From Microcaldota archaeon (GTDB lineage Archaea; B1Sed10-29; WALL01; WAMD01): a stretch of 21,297 nt of DNA. The stretch is from contig JALWQZ010000034.1 in assembly GCA_027077895.1 (NCBI GenBank), positions 1 to 21,297 of the forward strand, written 5' to 3'. Positions 7,367-16,059 of this stretch are shown piece after piece. Position numbers and translations under genes: made by a program. Every line of letters starts with the position of its first letter. Positions within the stretch are counted from its first letter, which is position 1. The notes beneath the pieces were generated by a model, which was not told where the DNA came from, did not search any database, and saw only the letters and a program-made list of their open reading frames with translations.

Positions 7367-7965
7367 TGATCATCACCTGGCAATCTCACCCTAACCTTCT
7401 TTCTTGGGCTTTTGTTACCATCTAGATTCCATGCCGATTTTAGAAGTTCTAGCATTGTTAAATCTCCTATTATCCTACCCTGGTTGTTTACGACAGGTAT
7501 TTCGGTCAGCCCGTGTTCTATCATTAATTTATATGCCCTCCTCAATGTGTGAGTCAAATCAACACACACAGGTTCCCTCATCAAATCCTCTGCCTTTTCC
7601 GAGAATGCGTATCTCTCTATGAACTCCCTGTCAAATAGGATGCTCGGAGAACCGGAGTTTATTGTATCGGGATCATGTGCCACTGTTGCTTGGAGTATAT
7701 CCCAAACAGATATAACCCCCACTAATTTTCCATCATTGTCGACAACATACGCATTGAGAGTCTTTGGTGACTCGAGCATCGCCTTTATGACAGTTTCCAA
7801 ACTATCCTCTGGTCTAACTATGGCTAGGTCGTCCTTTCCTCTAGTTATTAGATTAAAGGCCTGTATGACTCCTTTATCAACGTCAATCTCTTCTAGGACC
7901 CTGGGGTTCTTTGCAACCTTATTTGAAAGCCGCAATTTCTTCTTCCATTTCTTTGCATCTATCAT
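7363..7965 (-). CDS. Two-CBS-domain protein coupled to an antiporter gene
   Basis: A 200-residue soluble protein: a basic N-terminal segment (AKKWKKKLRLSNKVAKNP), then two CBS motifs, about 44-105 (AIVRPEDSLETVIKAM...LVGVISVWDIL) and about 128-185 (LMREPVCVDLTHTLRRAYKL...IIGDLTMLELL), then a basic tail. CBS pairs often bind adenine nucleotides and gate transporters or enzymes. Start: the frame is open from a TTG at 7986, but the ATG at 7965 is 26-27 bases from the TATA centre and lacks a ribosome site, fitting a leaderless mRNA. It overlaps the next antiporter gene by 4 bases, which suggests control of that transporter. Confidence 0.85.
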   Translation of the reverse strand: MIDAKKWKKKLRLSNKVAKNPRVLEEIDVDKGVIQAFNLITRGKDDLAIVRPEDSLETVIKAMLESPKTLNAYVVDNDGKLVGVISVWDILQATVAHDPDTINSGSPSILFDREFIERYAFSEKAEDLMREPVCVDLTHTLRRAYKLMIEHGLTEIPVVNNQGRIIGDLTMLELLKSAWNLDGNKSPRKKVRVRLPGDDQ

Positions 7966-7984
7966 AGGTGTTATAACACTAAAC

Positions 7985-7996
7985 AAATTTTTAAAT
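7985..7996. promoter_or_regulatory. Shared bidirectional TATA element, CBS protein / 8026 gene
   Basis: AAATTTTTAAAT is near-palindromic, centred at about 7991.5. It is 26-27 bases from the ATG at 7965 on the minus strand (leaderless) and 34-35 bases from the ATG at 8026 on the plus strand. On the plus side transcription would begin at about 8017, the first base of GGTGA. Confidence 0.6.
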
Positions 7997-8025
7997 GAGA
8001 ACTGAGTTATTTCCTTGGTGATTTA

Positions 8026-8502
8026 ATGGAGATAGAGAGGAGGGCGCTAGTTCCAGATGTGCCAAAGGACATCCTGTTCTACACGGTTGAACTTATTGGG
8101 GAGAGTTTGATAATGGACGCAAAGGAGAAGTTTGAGGGAATGCCAAATTTTGATTCAATGATGAATCTAGAAAAGATGATGGGCAGACCATGGAAGATTG
8201 ATTATTATGTTAAATTTAGCGTTTATACGTACGAGTTCCACTGGGAATTCAAGGACTCAAAGAATGGAGTACTGGTCAAGTTCGTCGGTAAAGTGCCTAG
8301 TCACTGGTGGAACACCTTCTTTGACATTGATACTAAATTAGAGGGGATAACCGATTCCCAATGGACAGCATTCACTAATTTTGCAATTGGATACATGACC
8401 GCTAAGATGTATGAGAAAAGGGGTAAGAAAAGGGATGCTAGAGAGCATGTTAGGGTAGCAAAGAGCAAGATGGGAAAAACATCCAAAAAGAAGAAAAAGT
8501 AG
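8026..8502 (+). CDS. Uncharacterised protein with basic C-terminal tail
   Basis: A 158-residue soluble protein that I do not recognise. The body is rich in aromatic residues (WKIDYYVKFSVYTYEFHWEF; PSHWWNTFFDID; SQWTAFTNFAIGYM), suggesting a compact alpha/beta domain, and the last 25 residues are strongly basic, ending in a run of five lysines. The tail could bind nucleic acid; this is inference. The start is secure: GGTGA at 8017-8021, a 4-base spacer and ATG at 8026. It is divergent from the CBS/antiporter operon and followed by another small gene with its own TATA box. Confidence 0.8.
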   Translation: MEIERRALVPDVPKDILFYTVELIGESLIMDAKEKFEGMPNFDSMMNLEKMMGRPWKIDYYVKFSVYTYEFHWEFKDSKNGVLVKFVGKVPSHWWNTFFDIDTKLEGITDSQWTAFTNFAIGYMTAKMYEKRGKKRDAREHVRVAKSKMGKTSKKKKK

Positions 8503-8512
8503 TGGGGATAAG

Positions 8513-8558
8513 TTTTTAAACTAGGTGCTCAGAAAATCTAGGACAACCATTTAGGAGG
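8513..8558 (+). promoter_or_regulatory. TATA box and strong ribosome site for the 82-residue gene
   Basis: TTTTTAAAC at 8513-8521 is centred about 49 bases before the ATG at 8566, predicting a leader of about 23 bases. AGGAGG at 8553-8558 with a 7-base spacer is the strongest Shine-Dalgarno sequence in the window and suggests high expression. Confidence 0.6.
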
Positions 8559-8565
8559 CTTTAGA

Positions 8566-8814
8566 ATGGAAGGAAATTTTAGAAAACAAAGAAGAGAAAA
8601 ACCCGAGTACAAAACCCTATCTGAAGAAACATACAGTTATGGAAATGGCAATTTCATTGAGGTTGCCAGAAAAGAAGTAGATGGAAACGAGTTTATATCC
8701 ATCTCAAAGGGCAGAACCATGCCAGATGGATCAAAGAGATACAAAGGAGGGATTGGTTTCCCTGATGATGCTGACTTGAAGGCATTTTTGATACAAACAC
8801 TACAACAGATGTGA
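8566..8814 (+). CDS. Small uncharacterised protein, possibly PC4-like
   Basis: An 82-residue basic protein. After a charged N-terminus (RKQRREKPEYK) come short alternating stretches that look like a small beta-sheet (FIEVARKEVDGNEFISISKG), then RYKGGIGFPDDADLKAFL and a closing helix. The order strands, KGGIGF turn, helix resembles PC4-type single-stranded-DNA-binding coactivators, but identity is too low to claim the family. A near-consensus AGGAGG ribosome site and its own TATA box point to strong expression, which would suit an abundant nucleic-acid-binding protein. Followed at once by a hairpin that may terminate it. Confidence 0.75.
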   Translation: MEGNFRKQRREKPEYKTLSEETYSYGNGNFIEVARKEVDGNEFISISKGRTMPDGSKRYKGGIGFPDDADLKAFLIQTLQQM

Positions 8815-8840
8815 AGTGGGTTTATTTTTCAAAACCCATT
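8815..8840. terminator. Hairpin between convergent genes, possible bidirectional terminator
   Basis: AGTGGGTTT (8815-8823) pairs with AAACCCATT (8832-8840), with one G-U pair and an 8-base loop holding TTTTT. It lies between the stops of convergent genes (8814 and 8848). Archaeal termination relies mainly on U tracts, so the stem's role is uncertain. Confidence 0.4.
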
Positions 8841-8847
8841 AACCCTT

Positions 8848-11697
8848 CTATTGTTTTATTGTAAACCCAAACACAATATCCTTGTCCATGAACTTCACTG
8901 TTCCCTTGTTTTCATCTGGGACTTCACCAATACTGACTTCACTGGCGTTCACCTTTGGCTTGACTAGTTCCATTGCCTTCTCTAGCATTGGATGGCCTGA
9001 TATACCTAGAACAATCTCTTGATCCACTGTCAGTTTGGCCTTCTTCCTAGCATTTTGTATTGCCCTAGTAACCTCGCTAGCCAAGGCCTCAACCAACAAG
9101 TCCTCGCTCAATTCTTTAGCGATCCTGACCTTGCCTAACTCGAACTCTACTTCCACTGCTTCCCCAGAGATCTTGCCTAGTTTCTTCGCGTTCACCATTC
9201 TAAGCAGAACGCCCTCTAGCAACTCTAGAGCTTTCTCTACCTTTTCATTGTCGCTTATAACCTCAACGCTTCCAATTGGCCACCTGAGTTTTATCTTTGC
9301 ATCCTGCCTCGCGCTCAGGACTGCATCTGTTATCTCGTGGACAATATCCATACTTTCTTCAAGTTCTGGTGAGATTAATCTTTCATCTGCCTCTGGCCAA
9401 TCTTCAAAGTGTACGCTCTCTTTTTCTCCACCTAAAACACTCTGATACATCCTCTCTGTGAAGAATGGCATTGCAGGTGCCAGCAACTTGGTTATCTTGT
9501 CCAAAACATAGTATAGCGTAGCCTGCGCTGATTTTTTATCTACCCCATCGTACGTAGGCCATGTTCTATCTCTAATCAATTTCACATACGTTCTAGATAG
9601 ATCGTTCACCACAAATGATTCTATCTCCCTCAATGCCCGGTTGTGCCTAAAGTCTTCGCTCAATTCCGTAACCTTCTTGACTAGCGAGTTTACCCTAGAC
9701 AATATCCATCTGTCTTCTGGTTTTAGCATGTCTCTGGCTGAACTTATGTCTGTCCTATCACCGTACAGGTCAAAGAATCTATACGTATTTGACAGTATTA
9801 CGAAGAACTTCCTATTCTCCCTTAAGGCGTTCCAGTCAAATGTCATATCCTGCGAGTAATCGACTGTTAGATAGTAGTATCTCAACTCATCTCTAGAATA
9901 CTTCTCTATAACTTCATCTGTTGTGACTGCGTTTCCCTTTGACTTACTCATCTTAACTCCATGAGCATCTAGAACAAATCCATGATAGACTATATTATCA
10001 AACGGCCTTCTGTCCATCGTGATTACAGAACATATCAAACTGGAATTCCACCATCCTCTGATCTGGTCAGGCCCCTCTATAACATGTTTTACTGGCCATA
10101 AACTCTTGAATGGTTCTTCCTTGTCTGGATATCCTAACGACGCCCATGCAGCGACACCAGAGTCAAACCAGACGTCTAGAATGTCTGGGATTCTGTGCAT
10201 CTCCGCACCACACTTCTCGCATTTTAGTTTAACCTGATCGATGTAGGGCCTATGTAGGTTATCTACTTTCTGGCCAGACCTCTCTTCTAGTTCTTTTTTG
10301 CTTCCTACTACTTCAACGTGCCCACACTTATCACACACCCAGATGGGCAATGGAATACCCCAGTATCTTTGCCTTGAGATAGGCCAATCGTCAATGCCAT
10401 CTAGCCAATCTAAGAATCTTCTACCGGCCCATTCTGGATGCCATTTTATCTTCTTTGCTTCTTCAATGAGTTTTGGTTTTATTTCACTGATCTTAAAGAA
10501 CCACTGTGGAACGGATATCTGTATTAGAGGTGTCCCACATCTCCAGCACTTTGGATAGTCGTGAACAATTGTATCCTCTAGAACAAGAGCATTTCTATCT
10601 TTCAAGTCTTGGATTATCACTGGGTTTGCGTCCTTTACATACATCCCAGTATATTTCCCTGCTTCCTCTGTAAATCTTCCGTCTATACCGACAGGAGAGA
10701 TTTGAGGTAAACCATTTTCTCTACCAACCTTGTAGTCTTCCTTGCCGTGTCCAGGTGCGCAATGCACCAATCCGGTTCCTGACTCCATATCAACGAATTG
10801 CGCTGAAGGAACAACTCTACCCTGAATATCTCCCTGAGCCTTTACCAAGTCCTTTAACGGGTGTTCGTACTCCACACCAACCAATTTCTCTCCAGGGAAT
10901 TCTTCAATTATCCGGTATCCTGCTTCCAATTTTTCCATTAAAGGCTCCAGCCTCGGCTTTGCTAGAATCCATGTCTCACCGCCGACTTCAACCTTGATGT
11001 ATATCTCCTTTGGATGAACCATTACACCGGTATTTGCAGGAAGAGTCCATGGGGTAGTCGTCCATATAATCAGATACTCATTTTCCTTGCCTTTGACCTT
11101 AAACTTCACAAAAATGCTTGGATCCTTTGACTTGAAGTATTCTATTTCATTGTATGCAACTACTGTCTGACAGTGGGGACACACGTGAACGGGGTACCTG
11201 CCCTTGTATAACAAACCCTTATCAAATGCAGTCTTGAAAGTGTACCATGCACCCTCAATGTATTCGTCGTTCAATGTTAGGTAGGGGTTTTCCCAGTCAA
11301 ACCAGACTCCTAGGTTGTTGAATTGCTCGCTCATTCTACCTATGTACTTTGTGGCGAATTTTTTGCATTCATTTGTGAATTTATCAACGCCTAATTTTTC
11401 TATGTCTCCCTTGTTCTTGAGGTTTAGTGTCTTTTCCACCTTGTTCTCTATCGGCAAGCCGTGAGTATCAAAACCAGGTTGGGCCCATATATTAAATCCT
11501 TTCATTCTCCAAAATCTCAGGTAGTAATCCTTCAATATCTTGTTCCAAGCAGTGCCAACGTGAATATCTCCCGTAGCGTAAGGTGGGCCATCTAGAAAGT
11601 AATACCTTGGCCCTCCCTCTCTAATCTTTAATGCCTTTTTCTCGATGCTATTCTCCTGCCAGTATTTTATGACATCATCTTCGTTCTTTAACTCCAT
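8848..11697 (-). CDS. ileS: Isoleucyl-tRNA synthetase
   Basis: Charges tRNA-Ile with isoleucine; class I, cytoplasmic. The 949-residue protein has the HIGH-type signature HVGT in GDIHVGTAWNK (46-49; a form I associate with archaeal IleRS), the CP1 editing domain with TTTPWTLPANTG (about 213-224), a paired-cysteine site CWRCG, further zinc-type pairs (CPHC, CDKC, CEKC), and KMSKS at 582-586. The C-terminal anticodon-binding region is complete. Start: the frame is open from a TTG at 11709, but GGTGG five bases before the ATG at 11697 favours the latter. It lies 39 bases after proS on the same strand, so the two are probably co-transcribed. It converges on the small gene ending at 8814. Confidence 0.96.
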   Translation of the reverse strand: MELKNEDDVIKYWQENSIEKKALKIREGGPRYYFLDGPPYATGDIHVGTAWNKILKDYYLRFWRMKGFNIWAQPGFDTHGLPIENKVEKTLNLKNKGDIEKLGVDKFTNECKKFATKYIGRMSEQFNNLGVWFDWENPYLTLNDEYIEGAWYTFKTAFDKGLLYKGRYPVHVCPHCQTVVAYNEIEYFKSKDPSIFVKFKVKGKENEYLIIWTTTPWTLPANTGVMVHPKEIYIKVEVGGETWILAKPRLEPLMEKLEAGYRIIEEFPGEKLVGVEYEHPLKDLVKAQGDIQGRVVPSAQFVDMESGTGLVHCAPGHGKEDYKVGRENGLPQISPVGIDGRFTEEAGKYTGMYVKDANPVIIQDLKDRNALVLEDTIVHDYPKCWRCGTPLIQISVPQWFFKISEIKPKLIEEAKKIKWHPEWAGRRFLDWLDGIDDWPISRQRYWGIPLPIWVCDKCGHVEVVGSKKELEERSGQKVDNLHRPYIDQVKLKCEKCGAEMHRIPDILDVWFDSGVAAWASLGYPDKEEPFKSLWPVKHVIEGPDQIRGWWNSSLICSVITMDRRPFDNIVYHGFVLDAHGVKMSKSKGNAVTTDEVIEKYSRDELRYYYLTVDYSQDMTFDWNALRENRKFFVILSNTYRFFDLYGDRTDISSARDMLKPEDRWILSRVNSLVKKVTELSEDFRHNRALREIESFVVNDLSRTYVKLIRDRTWPTYDGVDKKSAQATLYYVLDKITKLLAPAMPFFTERMYQSVLGGEKESVHFEDWPEADERLISPELEESMDIVHEITDAVLSARQDAKIKLRWPIGSVEVISDNEKVEKALELLEGVLLRMVNAKKLGKISGEAVEVEFELGKVRIAKELSEDLLVEALASEVTRAIQNARKKAKLTVDQEIVLGISGHPMLEKAMELVKPKVNASEVSIGEVPDENKGTVKFMDKDIVFGFTIKQ

Positions 11698-11736
11698 TTG
11701 CACCACCAAAAATGCGAACTATTATTGGGTCCTAGG

Positions 11737-13155
11737 TTAATATGCATTACTCCAAACACCATAATACTTGGCTGGTTTTCCGCAGACCACGCACTTCTCG
11801 CCCTCTGGCTTATCATCTAAGTCAATTCCCCTAAACTCCTTGGATATCTGGTCTTCCACTTTCTTGCCACACTCTTCCCAATCCTCGCATAACGGTGCCT
11901 TTATGACTACGGGCTTATTATCACTCTTCTTTATCTCGTCTAGGCTCTTTGCCACAACAATCTTCCTCTTGAATTCTTGCATTGCCCTTTTCTTTATGTT
12001 TTCATGTATCTCCTCTGCCAGTTTGTTCAATTCATCTAACAACCTATCCTCCGGAATCTGCACCTTCTCCAGATTATCTCTTCTGGATATTGTCAGAACT
12101 TTGTTCTGAATATCTCTAGGCCCAATTTCTATGCGTATCGGCACCCCCCTTAATTCCCAGTAGTAAAACTTGTCTCCTGGATTGCTATCTGAGTCATCTA
12201 GTTTGACCCTCCAGTTAACCACAAGTTTATCATAGATCTCTTTTGCCTTTTTCATCACAATGTCTTCTTTGCCCTTAAATATTATCGGGACGATTACTAT
12301 CTGGACAGGCGCGAATTCAGGGGGTAGAACTAATCCTCTGTTGTCTCCGTGGACACCTATCAACGCTGCAATGGCCCTCTCAGACACCCCGTGACTGGTC
12401 AGGTATGCATATTTTTGCTCTCCGTTTTCATCTTCATAAACCACGTTGAACGCTTTTGAGAATTTTTGGCTCAACCTGTGGCTGGTTGCAATTTGTAGTG
12501 TCCTCCCATTGGGCATTATAGTGTCAAATGCAATTGTTTTATCTGCTCCAGCGAATTTGTCCCAGGATGGCCTTTGCACCCTTAGGAATGGAATCCCTAG
12601 TTCTGTCCAGAATGCCTTGTAGACACCGTCAATTATTTTCATCTCCTCCTCCGCTTCTTCCTCTGTTCTCAGGGCACAGTGGGCTTCTTTGAATGTAGAA
12701 ACCTCCCTGACACGAATTAGAGGCCTAGTGTGTTTTGTCTCATACCTAAACACAGAAACAATCTGGTAAATCTTTAAAGGCAGGTCAGCATGGGACCTTA
12801 TCCAAAGAGAGAACATGGGATACATTGCAGTCTCGGAAGTAGGTCTGAGTGCCAGTTTAACATCTAGGGGTGACTTTCCCCCGTATGTTACCCAGTAAAC
12901 TTCGCCTCCGAAACCCTTTATGTGCTCTGCCTCCTTATCCAGCGATGTCTCTGGGATTAGTGTTGGGAATAAGACTTCCTGGTGTCCAGTTTCATCCAGG
13001 AGTTCTCTAAGCAGTCCTGTGACGTGCTTCCTAATGGCAAAGCCAAACGGTCTCCAGACTAGCATGCCCTTAACAGGGTACCTATTGTCCACTATTTCAG
13101 CGCTTGCCAATACCTCCTGGTACCATTCCGAAAAGTTTTCCTTTGGGAATTCCAT
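11737..13155 (-). CDS. proS: Prolyl-tRNA synthetase (archaeal/eukaryotic type)
   Basis: Charges tRNA-Pro with proline; class II. The 472-residue protein has RPTSET (about 104-109), motif 2 around FRYETKHTRPLIRVREV (136 onward), a motif-3-region GVSERAIAALIGVHGDNRGL, an anticodon-binding domain (about 285-390) and a C-terminal zinc domain with C423, C429, C455 and C458, ending in the conserved terminal tyrosine (GVWSNAY). It lacks the bacterial INS editing insertion, so it is the archaeal/eukaryotic form. Start: GTG at 13164 is possible, but AGGTGG sits 5 bases before the ATG at 13155. The promoter may lie in the AT-rich gap after the debranching gene (13165-13219). ileS follows. Confidence 0.97.
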   Translation of the reverse strand: MEFPKENFSEWYQEVLASAEIVDNRYPVKGMLVWRPFGFAIRKHVTGLLRELLDETGHQEVLFPTLIPETSLDKEAEHIKGFGGEVYWVTYGGKSPLDVKLALRPTSETAMYPMFSLWIRSHADLPLKIYQIVSVFRYETKHTRPLIRVREVSTFKEAHCALRTEEEAEEEMKIIDGVYKAFWTELGIPFLRVQRPSWDKFAGADKTIAFDTIMPNGRTLQIATSHRLSQKFSKAFNVVYEDENGEQKYAYLTSHGVSERAIAALIGVHGDNRGLVLPPEFAPVQIVIVPIIFKGKEDIVMKKAKEIYDKLVVNWRVKLDDSDSNPGDKFYYWELRGVPIRIEIGPRDIQNKVLTISRRDNLEKVQIPEDRLLDELNKLAEEIHENIKKRAMQEFKRKIVVAKSLDEIKKSDNKPVVIKAPLCEDWEECGKKVEDQISKEFRGIDLDDKPEGEKCVVCGKPAKYYGVWSNAY

Positions 13156-13219
13156 TATTTCCACCTACTATTGATTGCTTGCTAATTTTAGAGAATTAAG
13201 TTATTAAAATTAATCGGAA

Positions 13220-14851
13220 TCACTTGAACAAAATCATGTTAACTCTCTCTAGTTCAGACAATGACCATGCTTGGGCTGGGCATCCTCTAGGTGTGTGCGG
13301 GGCATCTCCGTCAAATATCTCATTCACTTGGCCTATCACACCTTGGTTCCATCTGTGCGCTTCTAGGTTCTCCACAATTGACTTTACGTAGTCAATCCCA
13401 GACTTGTACGAGTAGTTTATGCTTTCAAACAAAGGACCGACCAGCCACGCCCAGACTGTCCCGTTATGGTAGGACTCTACGTGGGATTTATCGTACCTGC
13501 CGTAGTAGCCCGGTGAATTTGGGGACATGCTCCTCAGTCCGTACGGAGTGGCGAGTTCGTCAATAACTAGTTTTATTGATTTTCTCAGTTTTTGCGGAGA
13601 GACTATCTTGTAGGGTAAATAAGCGGTGAAGAGGAAGTTTGGCCTGACCCTGAAATCATTCATTGAATCTAGTATCCCTTCACTTCCGGCGTATTCTCTC
13701 CTAAACGTCCGTCTTAGTTCCGCGGCTATGCTCTCGTACTTTGAACTCTCATCTGATTCTAAGAGTTTTGCGGTGGAAAGCAACGCGTTAAATAGGAAGG
13801 ACTGTATCTCAACAGGCTTTTCTCTGTGGATGGAGTCTGTCCACGTTTTGGTGTCTAGGAATAGGTTTCCGTCTAGGTTACCGATTGCAGGCATGATGAG
13901 TGCTTCCGGATCCACTAGGCTCAAAATATCCCAGTCCTTACTAGATTCAACATACTCATGCAAAATAGATATGAATAGAAGGTTCCCGTCTAGCCCTGTG
14001 TACACGAACTCGCCTGTTCTATCATCCATGTATTCAGGGAGAATATCCTCCTTCCTTGTGTTATAGATTGTCAATAATACCTTCCTTGCCAAGTCGAATT
14101 TCCCTGACGCAATTAGGTACCTAGTGTAAACCAAAGCGTCCCTTGTCCAGAACGAGAACCATGGATACCCCGCTATAACAAATTTTTTCTCTTCCTTATC
14201 ATTTGATGCATCTACCACGAAATCCTGGTTTGCTGATTTCGCATCTCCTATTCTCATTTCCAGGAATCCATCAACGATGATCCTGCCAGGTGAGAAGTTA
14301 GAATCTCTCCACGATTCGTACCTCTCTTTGTCTATGTCATACTCGAATGTTTCCCACATTGGATCGTTAACAAACTTATACTTCCCTGATAATTCAAGAT
14401 TGATCCTATTCCCTCCTATTACTATATCTAGATTGTTTCCTCTAAATGAAACGTTGGCACTAGTTGAAGTGGAAACATCATACATGTGTCTGAAATTAAA
14501 ATACGGCCTCACCTCTAGGTTTCCCTTGTACACTATTCTCAAGCCATTATCAAGGAAAATCTGTCTTTCAATCTCTGGTTTTATTGTTATGAATTTATTC
14601 GGATAGATATAGGTGTCAGGTGTCACTCTCTTCCCATCTACAAACTCCTTTATTCCGGAAAAGATTAACGTCCGCTTGGCAGGAGGAGACATTGATTTTA
14701 CTAGGAATCCATGAAACTTTCTCCTGTTTTCCCAGGTTAGACTAAGCATTGCGTAACTTCCATCTCCTGATGTCAGAAGGAATTCTCTATCCTTCGTTGC
14801 TACAATACCCTCTTGTATATTTCCAACACCCTGTTGTATACCGACTCCCAT
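13220..14851 (-). CDS. Glycogen debranching enzyme (amylo-alpha-1,6-glucosidase)
   Basis: Hydrolyses alpha-1,6 branch points of glycogen-like polymers. The 543-residue protein has an N-terminal beta domain with the usual opening (REFLLTSGDGSYAMLSLTWE, then NRRKFHGFLV), and a C-terminal (alpha/alpha)6 glucosidase domain from about 205: GYPWFSFWTRDALVY (228-242), TGLDGNLLFI, and YHNGTVWAWLVGPL, the catalytic-site segments of the GH133/GDE family. It is slightly shorter than many archaeal homologues. The ATG at 14851 lies 52 bases inside the preceding glycosyltransferase gene; GGTGAGGT about 10 bases upstream supports it, and no good later start exists. Last gene of the alpha-glucan operon. Confidence 0.93.
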   Translation of the reverse strand: MGVGIQQGVGNIQEGIVATKDREFLLTSGDGSYAMLSLTWENRRKFHGFLVKSMSPPAKRTLIFSGIKEFVDGKRVTPDTYIYPNKFITIKPEIERQIFLDNGLRIVYKGNLEVRPYFNFRHMYDVSTSTSANVSFRGNNLDIVIGGNRINLELSGKYKFVNDPMWETFEYDIDKERYESWRDSNFSPGRIIVDGFLEMRIGDAKSANQDFVVDASNDKEEKKFVIAGYPWFSFWTRDALVYTRYLIASGKFDLARKVLLTIYNTRKEDILPEYMDDRTGEFVYTGLDGNLLFISILHEYVESSKDWDILSLVDPEALIMPAIGNLDGNLFLDTKTWTDSIHREKPVEIQSFLFNALLSTAKLLESDESSKYESIAAELRRTFRREYAGSEGILDSMNDFRVRPNFLFTAYLPYKIVSPQKLRKSIKLVIDELATPYGLRSMSPNSPGYYGRYDKSHVESYHNGTVWAWLVGPLFESINYSYKSGIDYVKSIVENLEAHRWNQGVIGQVNEIFDGDAPHTPRGCPAQAWSLSELERVNMILFK

Positions 14852-16059
14852 GTGAAATACCTCACCACTCTTTTTCTCCCATTCTCCCCCAATCTCGTTC
14901 TATCCTCTGGGCTCATCTGCAGGAGTTCAATTATCTGGCTGGCTAGGTCGTTTATATCCCAGGGATTAACCCTCCTCCCGCATTCCTCTGGACCGTGGTC
15001 AACAACCTGCTCTGCAAGCCCACTCGTTCCATGTGCGCCAACAACCACTGGCACCTGCATGGACATTGCCTCTGTGCAGACTATACCAAATGGTTCATAC
15101 AACGACGGGAAAACTGCAACATCTGCTAGAGCATAGTGTAGTATTCTTTCTTCCTCTGAAACAAACTCAAATCTAAAAATGATATTTGATGAAATCCCTA
15201 AGTGATTGGCCAATGAGACCAACTCATTTTGCATCTCACCTGTACCTAGCACAACCAACTTTGCATTCGGAACCTTCTCAACTACCTGCTTAAATGCCTT
15301 AACCAGTTTATCTATGCCTTTTACTTGTGTTAACCTTCCAACAAAGAACACGACTAAGTCTGTATCCTTTATTCCATACCTTGTTTTAAGTTCTTTTAAT
15401 TTGGCCACATCAACCTTTGAGGGGTCGTACTTGTCTGGGTCAACACCGTTCCAGCAAACCTCTGTTTTCCCCTTCATACCTAGGGTTTCTAGTTCTCTCT
15501 TCATTGCGTTTGAGACCGTAATAACAATATCAGCCTCCTCGTATCCAAGTTTCTCTAAATCTGACACCGTCCTTGATCCGCCACCTAATGCTCTGCCATG
15601 TTCTGTGGAGTGGACATGGAAGACAAGGGGAAGTCCAAGTTCTTCCTTTGATATTATTCCTCCAATTATCCCTAACCAATCGTGTGAATGGAGAACATCA
15701 AAATGAAAGCCGTTCCGCCTGACTAGTTCGTTCACCAATTTCGCGCTTGATAGTGTGTTGTATGCAGTGATGTCTGAAAAGAATTTCAATCCTCTTCCCC
15801 AACTCTTTAGTTCTGAGTTTGTGATTACACCTAGCGGTTTTGTCATGTTTATTATCATTGGTCTGTGGACCTGGACACCCATCAACTCTTCAGACGGTTT
15901 GAATTTGTTTCCGTCGTTTAGTGTAAAGACCGTTATGTTGTGTCCGTGGCTAGCGAACTTTCTAGTTAGTTCTGTCGCAAACGTTCCTAGACCGCCAACC
16001 CATCTAGGCGGGTATTCCCACGAAAAATGTGCTATACTCAATTTATCATCGTCTGTCAA
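14800..16059 (-). CDS. Glycogen-synthase-like glycosyltransferase (GT4/GT5 type)
   Basis: Predicted to extend alpha-1,4-glucan from a nucleotide-sugar. The 419-residue GT-B protein has the donor-domain glycine motif VGGLGTF (21-27), HSHDW (124-128), VGRLTQVKG (240-248) and the EX7E pair E322/E330 in YEPFGIVCTEA. Position in an operon with GH57 and debranching genes favours glycogen synthase over lipid or protein glycosylation, though GT4 enzymes differ in substrate. The start is TTG at 16059, overlapping the GH57 stop (TTGA), with AGGAGG 8 bases upstream; the nearby ATG is out of frame. Its 3' end overlaps the debranching gene by 52 bases. Confidence 0.88.
   Translation of the reverse strand: MTDDDKLSIAHFSWEYPPRWVGGLGTFATELTRKFASHGHNITVFTLNDGNKFKPSEELMGVQVHRPMIINMTKPLGVITNSELKSWGRGLKFFSDITAYNTLSSAKLVNELVRRNGFHFDVLHSHDWLGIIGGIISKEELGLPLVFHVHSTEHGRALGGGSRTVSDLEKLGYEEADIVITVSNAMKRELETLGMKGKTEVCWNGVDPDKYDPSKVDVAKLKELKTRYGIKDTDLVVFFVGRLTQVKGIDKLVKAFKQVVEKVPNAKLVVLGTGEMQNELVSLANHLGISSNIIFRFEFVSEEERILHYALADVAVFPSLYEPFGIVCTEAMSMQVPVVVGAHGTSGLAEQVVDHGPEECGRRVNPWDINDLASQIIELLQMSPEDRTRLGENGRKRVVRYFTWESVYNRVLEIYKRVL

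Noticed and set aside
11542..11559. IleRS HIGH motif reads HVGT, lacking the last histidine.
   Set aside because: The surrounding GDIHVGTAWNK agrees with what I recall for archaeal IleRS, and the rest of the enzyme is intact, so this is not a sign of inactivation.
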